Origin: Acetatifactor muris
GTDB taxonomy: Bacteria; Bacillota; Clostridia; Lachnospirales; Lachnospiraceae
Reading direction: 5' to 3'
Assembly (NCBI GenBank): GCA_023664365.1
Contig: JAMPFR010000007.1
Span: 1-64,000, forward strand
Length of the DNA: 64,000 nt
The notes under the pieces were generated by a model. That model made no database searches. It saw only the letters and a program-made list of their open reading frames with translations, and had not been told where the DNA came from. Both the position numbers and the translations under genes were made by a program. This document shows, piece by piece, positions 54,995 through 63,095 of this stretch. Every line of letters starts with the position of its first letter. Position 1 is the first letter of the stretch.

Positions 54995-55047
54995 ACTTTC
55001 CCTCCTCACCGACAACAGAATTCATGCCGTAATTTTCTATTATATAA

Positions 55048-55077
55048 AAAAGACCGCGGCCTCCGCAGCAGTCTTTT
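55048..55077 (-). terminator. Terminator overlapping the stop of the 55076 gene
   Basis: Inverted repeat AAAAGAC / GTCTTTT with an inner GCGG/CCGC stem is followed on the minus strand by TTTTTTATATAAT. The TAA stop lies in the ascending arm. The same T/A tract forms a TATAAT that may serve as -10 for nnr. Confidence 0.7.
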
Positions 55078-55684
55078 ATCTCGGATGTTGTTCCTCCGGA
55101 TTATATGTCATATCAAAAAGCTCCAACACCTCTGCGCCGAAGACATCGTGCATATAAGAGTAAATGGTATGATTCCTCTGCTCCATCTCCTGCTTTCTCA
55201 CCAGCTGCTTCTTCAATTCAATGCGGACATCCTTCACCCACTTTGAAATCTCCCGAATTCCCTCTGTGTTTTCCTGCATGGCGGTATAACAACAGTCCAT
55301 GGTTGCAAGCATCAGGTCAAAATTCAGCCGATCGATTTCACGGGGAAGCTCAATCAGCTCGTCCTGATATTCCTCCAGACGCTCATTACATTCCTCCACC
55401 AGCTTTTTATGCTGCTCCAGCTTCTTCGTCAGCCCGGCGTCTCCCGTCTGCTCTGCCTCGTCCGCCATGGTTACGATTTCACCCATCAGCTTCTTTTTCA
55501 GCTTCTTGATGTCCTTTGTCTCCGTGTTCAGTTTACCCTGCCTTTTCAGAAGAGCATTCAACTGTTCCTCTGTCCCCGCTACACTCTTTCTGGCCTCCTC
55601 GTCCAACAGACGATACCACTTGTTATCCAGTGTGAGAATCGGGATTTTCTTCCCCCGAAGCGCCTCGGAAAACTGTTGTTTCAT
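55076..55684 (-). CDS. Conserved coiled-coil protein, function unknown
   Basis: The 202-residue protein begins MKQQFSEALRGKKIPILTLDNKWYRLL and is mostly helical coiled coil (about 35-115 and 120-175), with no membrane span or signal peptide. The sequence reads like a conserved clostridial protein of unknown function that is located near rex. It lies 47 bp downstream of rex on the same strand and ends in a strong terminator. No enzymatic motif is seen. Confidence 0.75.
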   Translation of the reverse strand: MKQQFSEALRGKKIPILTLDNKWYRLLDEEARKSVAGTEEQLNALLKRQGKLNTETKDIKKLKKKLMGEIVTMADEAEQTGDAGLTKKLEQHKKLVEECNERLEEYQDELIELPREIDRLNFDLMLATMDCCYTAMQENTEGIREISKWVKDVRIELKKQLVRKQEMEQRNHTIYSYMHDVFGAEVLELFDMTYNPEEQHPR

Positions 55685-55731
55685 AAAGCGTCACGCCTTT
55701 CCACAGGTCAGTCAGCGTACTTTGCCTGCAT

Positions 55732-56388
55732 TTACTTCCCGGCCTGCTCATTTTCATAACGGTTAATATTATAGGACAGCTTCATCAGGCTGTCGGAAAG
55801 GTGTACGTTTTCCACCTGTATCCCCTCCGGAACATTCAAATCCACATGGGCAAAATTCCAGATTGCCTTGATTCCGTTCTGTACCAGCTGTTCCGCCGCC
55901 GCCTCGGCGCCGGTCTTCGGTATGGTCAGCACGGCAATGTCAATATCGTTCTCACGCACAAAGGAATTCAGCTTCTCCATGGGCATAATCTCCACGCCCC
56001 TGACTCGCTTTCCCACCAGATCCGGATCCCGGTCAAACATGCCTCTGAAAATAAAGCCCCGACGCTCAAAATTCATATAGTTTCCCAACGCCCGCCCCAG
56101 ATTTCCCGCACCTACAATAATAAAATTATGCTTCCTGTTCAGTCCCAGTATCTTGCCGATTTCGTCATACAGATATTCCACGTTATAGCCGTAGCCCTGC
56201 TGTCCGAAACCGCCGAAATTATTGAAATCCTGCCGGATCTGGGACGCCGTAACCTTCATGAGGGCGCTCAGATCCTGGGATGATATCCTCTCCACGCCCT
56301 CGTCCTTCAACTCCCCCAGATACCTGAAATATCGGGGCAGCCGCCCGATGACGGCCTGCGAAATTTCCTTTTCTTCCATCTCTGTCAA
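55732..56388 (-). CDS. rex: Redox-sensing transcriptional repressor Rex
   Basis: The 218-residue protein has an N-terminal winged helix (RLPRYFRYLGELKDEGVERISSQDLSALM...QIRQDFNNFGGFG) and a Rossmann domain (FIIVGAGNLGRALGNY near 92-107). Rex binds DNA when NAD+ is abundant and releases it when NADH rises, controlling fermentation and hydrogen genes. No TTGTTAA-N-TTAACAA-type Rex site was found in this window by eye. Confidence 0.95.
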   Translation of the reverse strand: MTEMEEKEISQAVIGRLPRYFRYLGELKDEGVERISSQDLSALMKVTASQIRQDFNNFGGFGQQGYGYNVEYLYDEIGKILGLNRKHNFIIVGAGNLGRALGNYMNFERRGFIFRGMFDRDPDLVGKRVRGVEIMPMEKLNSFVRENDIDIAVLTIPKTGAEAAAEQLVQNGIKAIWNFAHVDLNVPEGIQVENVHLSDSLMKLSYNINRYENEQAGK

Positions 56389-56447
56389 TTCTCCATAATC
56401 CTATCATAGCAGTTTACCGAAAAAAGTCAACGGATTGTGGAATAATA

Positions 56448-57656
56448 CTACAGCAATCCCTCCAGCGTGGCCCGGATAGCACGGATAAAATCCAGGCTGT
56501 TTAAAATTACAGGGTTCTCACAGGTGGAGATGAGCGAAAGGCTCTTTGTCATCTTTCCGTCCTCCACCGTCCTGACGCAGGCCGTCTCCAGCTTCTCCGC
56601 AAAGGTCTGCAGCTCACTGTTTCCGTCCAGTTCTCCCCGCTTCTTGAGCGCTCCCGTCCATGCAAAAATTGTAGCAATGGAATTGGTGGACGTCTCCTCC
56701 CCCTTCAGGTGCTTATAATAATGACGCTGTACCGTGCCGTGGGCCGCCTCATACTCATATACGCCATTGGGAGACACCAGCACGGAGGTCATCATGGACA
56801 AGTCGCCGTAAGCGGTAGCCACCATATCAGACATGACGTCTCCGTCATAATTCTTGCAGGCCCAGATAAAGCCGCCCTCAGAGCGGATAACCCGCGCCAC
56901 CGCATCGTCAATCAGAGTGTAGAAATATTCGATTCCAAGCTCCTCAAACTGCTTTCTGAACTCCCTGTCATAAATCTCCTGGAAGATATCCTTAAAAGTA
57001 TGGTCATACTTTTTGGAGATAGTATCCTTGGTAGAGAACCATAAATCCTGCTTTGTATCCACCGCATAGCTGAAGCAGGCTCTGGCAAAGCTGGAGATAG
57101 ATTTCTCCGTATTATGGATGCCCTGGATAATGCCTGCGCCGTCAAACTCATGAATCAGCTCCCTGGTCTCCGTTCCGTCTGCTGCGGTAAATACCAGTTC
57201 CGCCCTGCCGGCGCCGGGCACCTTGATTTCCGTATTCTTATACACATCACCGTAGGCGTGACGGGCAATGGTAATGGGCCTGGTCCAGTTTTTCACATAG
57301 GGCACAATGCCTTTCACCAGAATAGGCGCACGGAACACGGTGCCGTCCAGAATGGCGCGGATGGTTCCGTTGGGACTCTTCCACATCTCCTTCAGATCGT
57401 ACTCCTTCATTCTTGCCCCGTTGGGCGTAATGGTGGCGCACTTCACGGCCACACCGTATTTCAGGGCAGCATTGGCGGAATCCACCGTCACCCGGTCGTC
57501 TGTGGCATTGCGGTTTTCCAGCCCCAGATCATAGTACTCGGTCTTCAAATCAATGTAGGGCAGCAACAGCTCCTCCTTGATCATCTGCCAGAGAATCCGG
57601 GTCATCTCGTCTCCGTCCATCTCCACAAGGGGTGTAGTCATTTTAATCTTTTCCAT
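56448..57656 (-). CDS. icd: NADP-dependent isocitrate dehydrogenase
   Basis: The 402-residue enzyme is of the homodimeric, eukaryote-like type: [66 protein letters not shown], and a [19 protein letters not shown] segment. It oxidatively decarboxylates isocitrate to 2-oxoglutarate. The two genes upstream encode a GntR regulator and Re-citrate synthase. This gives two of the three steps from oxaloacetate to 2-oxoglutarate; aconitase is not in the window. Confidence 0.95.
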   Translation of the reverse strand: MEKIKMTTPLVEMDGDEMTRILWQMIKEELLLPYIDLKTEYYDLGLENRNATDDRVTVDSANAALKYGVAVKCATITPNGARMKEYDLKEMWKSPNGTIRAILDGTVFRAPILVKGIVPYVKNWTRPITIARHAYGDVYKNTEIKVPGAGRAELVFTAADGTETRELIHEFDGAGIIQGIHNTEKSISSFARACFSYAVDTKQDLWFSTKDTISKKYDHTFKDIFQEIYDREFRKQFEELGIEYFYTLIDDAVARVIRSEGGFIWACKNYDGDVMSDMVATAYGDLSMMTSVLVSPNGVYEYEAAHGTVQRHYYKHLKGEETSTNSIATIFAWTGALKKRGELDGNSELQTFAEKLETACVRTVEDGKMTKSLSLISTCENPVILNSLDFIRAIRATLEGLL

Positions 57657-57701
57657 ATTTTCTCTCCTTCCGCCGCACTCACCACATACTATCTATCGTC
57701 C

Positions 57702-58388
57702 TCATTCCGTATAGGCTTCATGCAGTCCGTTCTTTACCATATTTTCATAAGCGTTAATCATATGCTGGTGGGCAAGCTGTTCCGCCAGATCGGCGTTTCC
57801 CGCCTTGATGGCCTCCATGATTTTCCTGTGTTCCTCATTGGACTTAGGCCCTCTGTTGGCATTTGCCAGGGTCTTCTTCCGTACCCGCAGCACATACTGA
57901 TGAAAATCCTTCAGCTGATGCTCCAGCATCTTACTGTCGCATGCTTCATAGAGAATATCGTGAAAGCGGTTGTCCAGCTCCGCCATCTGCTCCAGCTGTC
58001 CCTTTGCCGCATGAAATTCCCCCAGATAGACATTCTCCTCCATCTCATCCATCTGTTCCTTTGTGATATGCTCCGTGGCCCATCGGGCGCAAAGCCCTTC
58101 CAGATGCGAACGAATCATATAAATGTCCTTTACATCCTTCTCCGTGATGCCGGTAACATAGGCCCCCTTATTGGGGATAATCTGAATCAGCCCCTCCAGC
58201 TCCAGCTGACGGAATGCCTCTCTGACCGGAGTACGGCTGACTCCCAGCTCCTCGCCGATTGCCACCTCTCTCAGTTCCTCATGCTCCTCATATTTCCCGC
58301 TTAAGATATCTTCCCTCAGCTTATGAAAAACCCGTCCCCGCAGGGAGTACTTGTCCGTAACCTCCTGCTTTACATCATAATGACTCAT
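57702..58388 (-). CDS. GntR-family (FCD) transcriptional regulator
   Basis: The 228-residue protein has a GntR winged helix (LREDILSGKYEEHEELREVAIGEELGVSRTPVREAFRQLELEGLIQI) and a helical FCD effector domain (HLEGLCARWATEHIT...ELDNRFHDILYEACDSKML). It starts three bases after the reCS stop and lies 45 bp before icd. The 12-bp palindrome in the operon promoter (59867-59878) is a reasonable binding site for it. The effector is unknown; a citrate-cycle acid is a guess. Confidence 0.9.
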   Translation of the reverse strand: MSHYDVKQEVTDKYSLRGRVFHKLREDILSGKYEEHEELREVAIGEELGVSRTPVREAFRQLELEGLIQIIPNKGAYVTGITEKDVKDIYMIRSHLEGLCARWATEHITKEQMDEMEENVYLGEFHAAKGQLEQMAELDNRFHDILYEACDSKMLEHQLKDFHQYVLRVRKKTLANANRGPKSNEEHRKIMEAIKAGNADLAEQLAHQHMINAYENMVKNGLHEAYTE

Positions 58389-58391
58389 TTC

Positions 58392-59813
58392 TTATCCATC
58401 CTTATTACAAATCGTCAGACCTTTTTCCAGGCAGACCCGGTTCACACATGCCACGATCTCCTCATCCGTCATAACCGTCACACGTCCGTCCGCATATTGT
58501 TCGTCCACCCACTTTTTGATTTCCGTCACAAGCTCCGAATTTTTCTCCACCTGGCTGTCGCCCTTCAGCTTGTAATAGGTATTAATCCAGTGGGCAATGC
58601 CCGCCAGGCCGGAGGTATTGGAAATAGCGCAGAGCACCGGCCGCTTCAGGAATTTTTCCGTGTCAAAGATATTGTAGATTTCTTCGTTTTTCAACAGTCC
58701 GTCCGCATGGATACCCGCTCTTGTCACGTTAAAATTCTTGCCTACAAAAGGCGTCCTGGGCGGAATCTGATAGCCGATCTCCTTCTCATAATACTCTGCC
58801 AGCTCCGTGATCACCGTGGTGTCCATGCCGTTTAAATCACCCTTAAGCTGGGCATATTCAAACACCATTGCCTCTAAAGGCGTATTGCCTGTTCTCTCAC
58901 CAATACCAAAGAGGGACGTGTTGACGCCGGAACAGCCGTAAAGCCATGCAGTGGTGGAATTGCTCACCGCTTTATAAAAATCGTTATGTCCATGCCACTC
59001 AATCAGCTCGTGGGGTACGCCCGCATGAGTATGTATAGCATAGACAATTCCCTGGACGCTTCGGGGAATAACGGCTCCCGGGAAATTCACTCCGTACCCC
59101 ATTGTGTCGCAGGCCCGGATTTTAACAGGAATTCCGTACTCCTCCATCAGCTTCATCAGCTCCAGGCAGAATGGAACCACATAACCGTAAATATCCGCCC
59201 GGGTGATATCCTCCAGATGACAGCGGGGGCTGATGCCCTCCTCCAGACACTCCCTGATAACACTTAAATAATGCTCCATGGCCTGCCGCCTTGTCATTTT
59301 CAGTTTCAGAAAAATATGATAATCGGAGCAGCTGACGAGAATCCCCGTCTCCTTCATACCGATTTCCTTCACCAGCTTAAAGTCCTCCTTGCTGGCCCGT
59401 ATCCAGCTGGTAACCTCAGGAAACTCATATCCCCGCTCCATACACTTGTACACCGCGTCCCTGTCCTTCCTGCTGTACAGGAAAAACTCACTGGCCCGTA
59501 TCATTCCGTTGGGTCCGCCCAGCTTATGTAAATAATCAAAAATCCTGACAATCTGCTCCGTAGTATACGGCGCCCTGGACTGCTGTCCGTCCCGGAAGGT
59601 GGTGTCCGTAATCCAGATATTCTTCGGCATATTATGGGGCACAATCCTATCATTGAAGGGAATCTTGGGTATTTCGGAGTAAGGGAACATATTGCGGAAT
59701 ACATTTGGCTTTTCCACGTCATCCAGAATATACATATGCTCTTCTATTTCCAGAAGATTATTTTTCTGGTTCATTGCGACCGGACGATTCTGAAATGTTG
59801 TATTATCTCTCAT
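58392..59813 (-). CDS. Re-citrate synthase (2-isopropylmalate/homocitrate synthase family)
   Basis: The 473-residue HMGL-like TIM-barrel enzyme shows WITDTTFRDGQQSRAPYTTEQIV near 70 and LIEWHGHNDFYKAVSNSTTAWLYG. Sequence style and length fit the clostridial Re-face stereospecific citrate synthase rather than LeuA: there is no C-terminal regulatory LeuA domain, and the gene is paired with icd. It makes citrate from acetyl-CoA and oxaloacetate for glutamate synthesis in anaerobes. Homocitrate or 2-isopropylmalate synthase are alternatives. The ATG at 59813 is preceded by AGAGAG. Confidence 0.8.
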   Translation of the reverse strand: MRDNTTFQNRPVAMNQKNNLLEIEEHMYILDDVEKPNVFRNMFPYSEIPKIPFNDRIVPHNMPKNIWITDTTFRDGQQSRAPYTTEQIVRIFDYLHKLGGPNGMIRASEFFLYSRKDRDAVYKCMERGYEFPEVTSWIRASKEDFKLVKEIGMKETGILVSCSDYHIFLKLKMTRRQAMEHYLSVIRECLEEGISPRCHLEDITRADIYGYVVPFCLELMKLMEEYGIPVKIRACDTMGYGVNFPGAVIPRSVQGIVYAIHTHAGVPHELIEWHGHNDFYKAVSNSTTAWLYGCSGVNTSLFGIGERTGNTPLEAMVFEYAQLKGDLNGMDTTVITELAEYYEKEIGYQIPPRTPFVGKNFNVTRAGIHADGLLKNEEIYNIFDTEKFLKRPVLCAISNTSGLAGIAHWINTYYKLKGDSQVEKNSELVTEIKKWVDEQYADGRVTVMTDEEIVACVNRVCLEKGLTICNKDG

Positions 59814-59840
59814 AGTCTCTCTGCACCTTTCCGTATTAAT

Positions 59841-59858
59841 CGGCGGCTTTGCGCCGCC
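59841..59858 (-). other. 5' leader hairpin of the reCS transcript
   Basis: The leader carries the stem GGCGGC / GCCGCC with a 5-base loop about 30 bp ahead of the reCS ATG and just downstream of the predicted start of transcription. There is no T run. It may stabilise the mRNA or modulate translation. Confidence 0.5.
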
Positions 59859-59866
59859 CTTGTATG

Positions 59867-59895
59867 ATTGTATACAATTATACGAAATGTGTCAA
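59867..59895 (-). promoter_or_regulatory. reCS-gntR-icd promoter with palindromic operator
   Basis: On the minus strand TTGACA (59895-59890), 17 bases, then TACAAT (59872-59867). The -10 box lies inside the perfect 12-bp palindrome ATTGTATACAAT (59867-59878), an arrangement expected for repression by the GntR protein encoded in the operon. Confidence 0.7.
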
Positions 59896-59927
59896 CTTTT
59901 TTGTTGCTTAAGTTTCAAAATACATCC

Positions 59928-60821
59928 TCACCCCAGCAGCCTTTTCACATTCACCATTCCCCAGCCCTGCTGATTCCAGGGCAGGTGCAGATCCGTGGCG
60001 GTAAACAGCAGCTTCTGCCTGCATGACTCGTTAGTCATATGAGGATACCGCTGAAATGCAAGGGCCGCCGCTCCGGCCACAATGGGTGTTGCCATGGAGG
60101 TACCGCTTTTTGCCACATAAGCGCTTCGTCTGTAGTAATGCACACTGCAGGACATAATATCCGTTCCCGGCGCCACAATATCCGGCTTGCGGGGGCTGCC
60201 GTTTCTGACGCCCCTGCCGGAATAGGCGGCGCAGAGTCCCGATTCGTTTCTGCGATATGCGCCGTCATAGCATCCCACCGTGATTACCTTGCCGCTTCCG
60301 CCCACATCTGAAATCGTCCCGTCTCCGGGACCTTTATTTCCCGCCGCGCAGACCACCAGAATACCGCTGTCCCACACCTGCTCCACCTTCTGACGCAGTG
60401 CGCGCTCCTTGCCTTTTTCCTCCAGATTTCCGATACCCACGGAAATATTTAAAATACGAATGCGGTATCTTCTGCGCATGGCCAGGATCCAATCCAATCC
60501 GGATAACATGGCTTCCGTGGAGCCGCCTCCGTTTTTATCCAGCACCTTTCCCACCACAAGTCCGGCCCCCGGCGCCATACCCCGGTATCTGCCGCCGGAC
60601 AATTTCCCGGTTCCGCAGAGGATGCCGCACACATGGGTTCCGTGCCCGTTATCGTCATAGGGAAGCTCGCGATTTCCTACAAAATCACGGAATTCATATG
60701 TTTTCCCTTCCAGATCCGGGTGTCCGCATATGCCGGTATCCAGCACCGCTATGGTTACTCCCCCGCCGTCCGCCATCCCGTATTCAGGAAAAAAATCTAT
60801 CTGTTTCCGCACCCGCTGCAT
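59928..60821 (-). CDS. Subtilisin-like serine protease (S8), no signal peptide
   Basis: The 297-residue protease has the full catalytic triad: Asp in VTIAVLDTGI (near 29), His in DDNGHGTHVCGIL (near 61) and Ser in KSGTSMATPIVAGA (near 245), with the oxyanion Asn in CAAGNKGPG. It lacks a signal peptide and pro-domain, as in intracellular subtilases (IspA-like). The ATG at 60821 has no clear ribosome site. Its 5' flank is the terminator hairpin of the previous gene, so translation start and expression level are uncertain. Confidence 0.87.
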   Translation of the reverse strand: MQRVRKQIDFFPEYGMADGGGVTIAVLDTGICGHPDLEGKTYEFRDFVGNRELPYDDNGHGTHVCGILCGTGKLSGGRYRGMAPGAGLVVGKVLDKNGGGSTEAMLSGLDWILAMRRRYRIRILNISVGIGNLEEKGKERALRQKVEQVWDSGILVVCAAGNKGPGDGTISDVGGSGKVITVGCYDGAYRRNESGLCAAYSGRGVRNGSPRKPDIVAPGTDIMSCSVHYYRRSAYVAKSGTSMATPIVAGAAALAFQRYPHMTNESCRQKLLFTATDLHLPWNQQGWGMVNVKRLLG

Positions 60822-60827
60822 AAAAGT

Positions 60828-60873
60828 AAGCGCCCCGGCATATCATTTACTGATATTTTATGCCCGGACGCTT
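60828..60873 (-). terminator. Terminator after the LRR surface-protein gene
   Basis: Long imperfect stem (AAGCG...CGGCATA with TATGCCCGGACGCTT, 16-base AT-rich loop), followed on the minus strand by ACTTTTAT. It lies immediately ahead of the subtilase ATG. Confidence 0.65.
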
Positions 60874-60912
60874 CTCTTTGTTCTGCATACAGGAAATGAA
60901 ACCTGTTTGCGT

Positions 60913-63069
60913 TTATCCTCTCTTCTTTCTCCGCAGCACTTCCGGCAGGCACAGTCCCATGCCCGTAACCAGTATGGCCGCCCCCAGGACAAATTTCAGA
61001 ACCAGCATACTGTTTTCACCGTTTCCTCCCCCATCCTGACTGCCCGGCCCGGCGCTCATGCTGTTCAGGGAAGCATTCACTTCCCGGATCTCCGATTCAC
61101 CGATGCCTGCGCCGTAAACTCCGAACATCGACAGATGCGTGGTGCGGAACCGGAAGCACTCCACTCCCTCCAGCGTCACCCGCTCCACTCCCACTGCCTC
61201 CAGCTGCCCGTTCCGATCCAGTGTCACCAGCTTCAATTCCTGGCCGGAAAGAGCTTCCGGCAGCGGCAGCACCACATTCAGGCCGCTGCGCCCCAGCTTA
61301 GTCAGCGGTATACCGCTGTTGTCCGTCAGCTGCAAATCATATACCGCCATGTTTTCCGGCATTTCACTGTTCATCGCCCGCTTCCATGCGGTCTCCAGTT
61401 CTGATCTGTCCGTCTTCTGCTCTACATTCAGAGTGTAACTCCTTGTGGCGCCCTCCAGACGCGCTGCAGAAGGCGCCGCTCCCACTACCGTCACTCCCGG
61501 CTGCCCGGCATCCTGCACCACGTCTCTGTATTGCTCATTGGAAAGCCTGGTGGCAGAAAGCTCATAGGTCTCTTCCGGCCTGCTTCCGCTGTATATCACC
61601 TCTGCATTCCCAAAGGCCTGCACTCCCACAGCCTGCACGGAAGCAGGGACCTTCACCGCTTCAAGGCCGGTGCAGCCCGCAAAAGCCCTGTCCTTGATCT
61701 GCTCCACACCTGTGCCCAGATTCACCTGCCGCAGGCCGGTACAGCCTTCAAAAGCCGCCTCTCCCACCACCAGCACAGTGTCCGGCAGACGGATACTCTC
61801 TATTTCTCCATGGCCTGCAAAGACCTCTGCCGCAATGACACGAATTCCTCCCGGCACAAACACCTGACTGTCGCTGCCGTTATAAGCCAGCAGCACGCCC
61901 CCGTTCACCAGAAAAGCCGTCCCGTCGTTTTTAAAGTTTTCCATCATAGCCGTATATTCGAAAGCCTTAGGCTCCACATTCATCACGGAATCCGGCAGCG
62001 ACACACTCTCCAGACTGTCACAGTGATAAAAGGCTCCATAACCGATATTCGTCACGCCATCGGGAAGCTCTATTTTTTTCAGCGTACTCCTGGCAAACGC
62101 AAACTGCCCTATCTCCGTAATTCCCTGCTTCAGAGAAACCTCATCAAGGGAATCGCTTCTGTAAAATGCCTGATCCGCCACTATTCTCCCATCCACCACA
62201 GTATATTTCGGAATACCTGAAACCGGCCCTGCCGTTATCATATTTCCCATCAGCTCCGCAAGATCCGTCAGCACAGAAGGCACGGAAACCTCCGGTGTGG
62301 GAACCGGCGCAGGCGTGGGTTCAATTACTTCCATTTCCGCCGACGGCAGAAATACCACTGCCTGATTTCCAACCACGCTTGTGCTTCCCATGGTTTCCCC
62401 TTCCGTATATACAGGCGTGGGGGTGGACACGGGCTCCGGAACCGATGTATTCCCCTGATTTACGTCATCCGGCTGATAATCCGGCACATCCTCATACTCC
62501 GGCATTTCCTTCTGCCTCTCGTAAAAAGCCTGGGCATAGGTATCCGCCACCGTTCCCTCATCACAGTGAATCGTCAGCCTGGCACATCCGTCAAAGGCGC
62601 TTTCATGAATATATCTGGTCTCCCCGGGAATGGAAATATCCGTCATGTTCACACAATCTCCGAAGGCCTGCACACCGATTGACGTCACATTGGAGGGAAT
62701 TGACATCTGCCGCAGCCCCTTACATCCTGCGAAAGCATAATCACCTACACTTGTAAGTCCCCTGCCCAGCACCACGGTATCCAGGTTGTCACAGCCCCAG
62801 AAAGCATAGGGCTCAATCCGCACTACGGAGTTGGGAATCACCACCAGTTCTATATTGGTGTTGTCCTCAAAGGCATTTTCCCCTATGACTTCCACGGTAT
62901 CGGGAACAGACACGTTTTTCTCCGTGCCCCGATACTTTACCAGTGTGCTTCCCTCCATTACAAAATCGGAAGCAGGCGTCGCTGCGTCTGCCTCCGAAAC
63001 GGGAAGTGTCATAATGACCAGTGCCGCCGCAATCAGCAGGACACCAAAGAGTGTTCTTCTCTTTCTCAT
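60913..63069 (-). CDS. BspA-type leucine-rich repeat surface protein
   Basis: The 718-residue protein has a signal peptide (RRTLFGVLLIAAALVIMTLPVSEADA) and two blocks of BspA-like LRR_5 repeats (about 50-180 and 290-510, pattern IPxxVxxIGxxAFxxCxxL). Between them is a Pro/Thr-rich linker (PEPVSTPTPVYTEG; EPTPAPVPTPE). A beta domain (570-670) and a C-terminal membrane helix with RRKKRG follow. There is no LPXTG motif, so it is membrane- rather than sortase-anchored. BspA-type proteins mediate adhesion. GGGAG precedes the ATG. The C-terminal beta domain resembles one in the next gene. Confidence 0.87.
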   Translation of the reverse strand: MRKRRTLFGVLLIAAALVIMTLPVSEADAATPASDFVMEGSTLVKYRGTEKNVSVPDTVEVIGENAFEDNTNIELVVIPNSVVRIEPYAFWGCDNLDTVVLGRGLTSVGDYAFAGCKGLRQMSIPSNVTSIGVQAFGDCVNMTDISIPGETRYIHESAFDGCARLTIHCDEGTVADTYAQAFYERQKEMPEYEDVPDYQPDDVNQGNTSVPEPVSTPTPVYTEGETMGSTSVVGNQAVVFLPSAEMEVIEPTPAPVPTPEVSVPSVLTDLAELMGNMITAGPVSGIPKYTVVDGRIVADQAFYRSDSLDEVSLKQGITEIGQFAFARSTLKKIELPDGVTNIGYGAFYHCDSLESVSLPDSVMNVEPKAFEYTAMMENFKNDGTAFLVNGGVLLAYNGSDSQVFVPGGIRVIAAEVFAGHGEIESIRLPDTVLVVGEAAFEGCTGLRQVNLGTGVEQIKDRAFAGCTGLEAVKVPASVQAVGVQAFGNAEVIYSGSRPEETYELSATRLSNEQYRDVVQDAGQPGVTVVGAAPSAARLEGATRSYTLNVEQKTDRSELETAWKRAMNSEMPENMAVYDLQLTDNSGIPLTKLGRSGLNVVLPLPEALSGQELKLVTLDRNGQLEAVGVERVTLEGVECFRFRTTHLSMFGVYGAGIGESEIREVNASLNSMSAGPGSQDGGGNGENSMLVLKFVLGAAILVTGMGLCLPEVLRRKKRG

Positions 63070-63095
63070 ATGTCTCCCTTTTTTGTACCTCTCTT

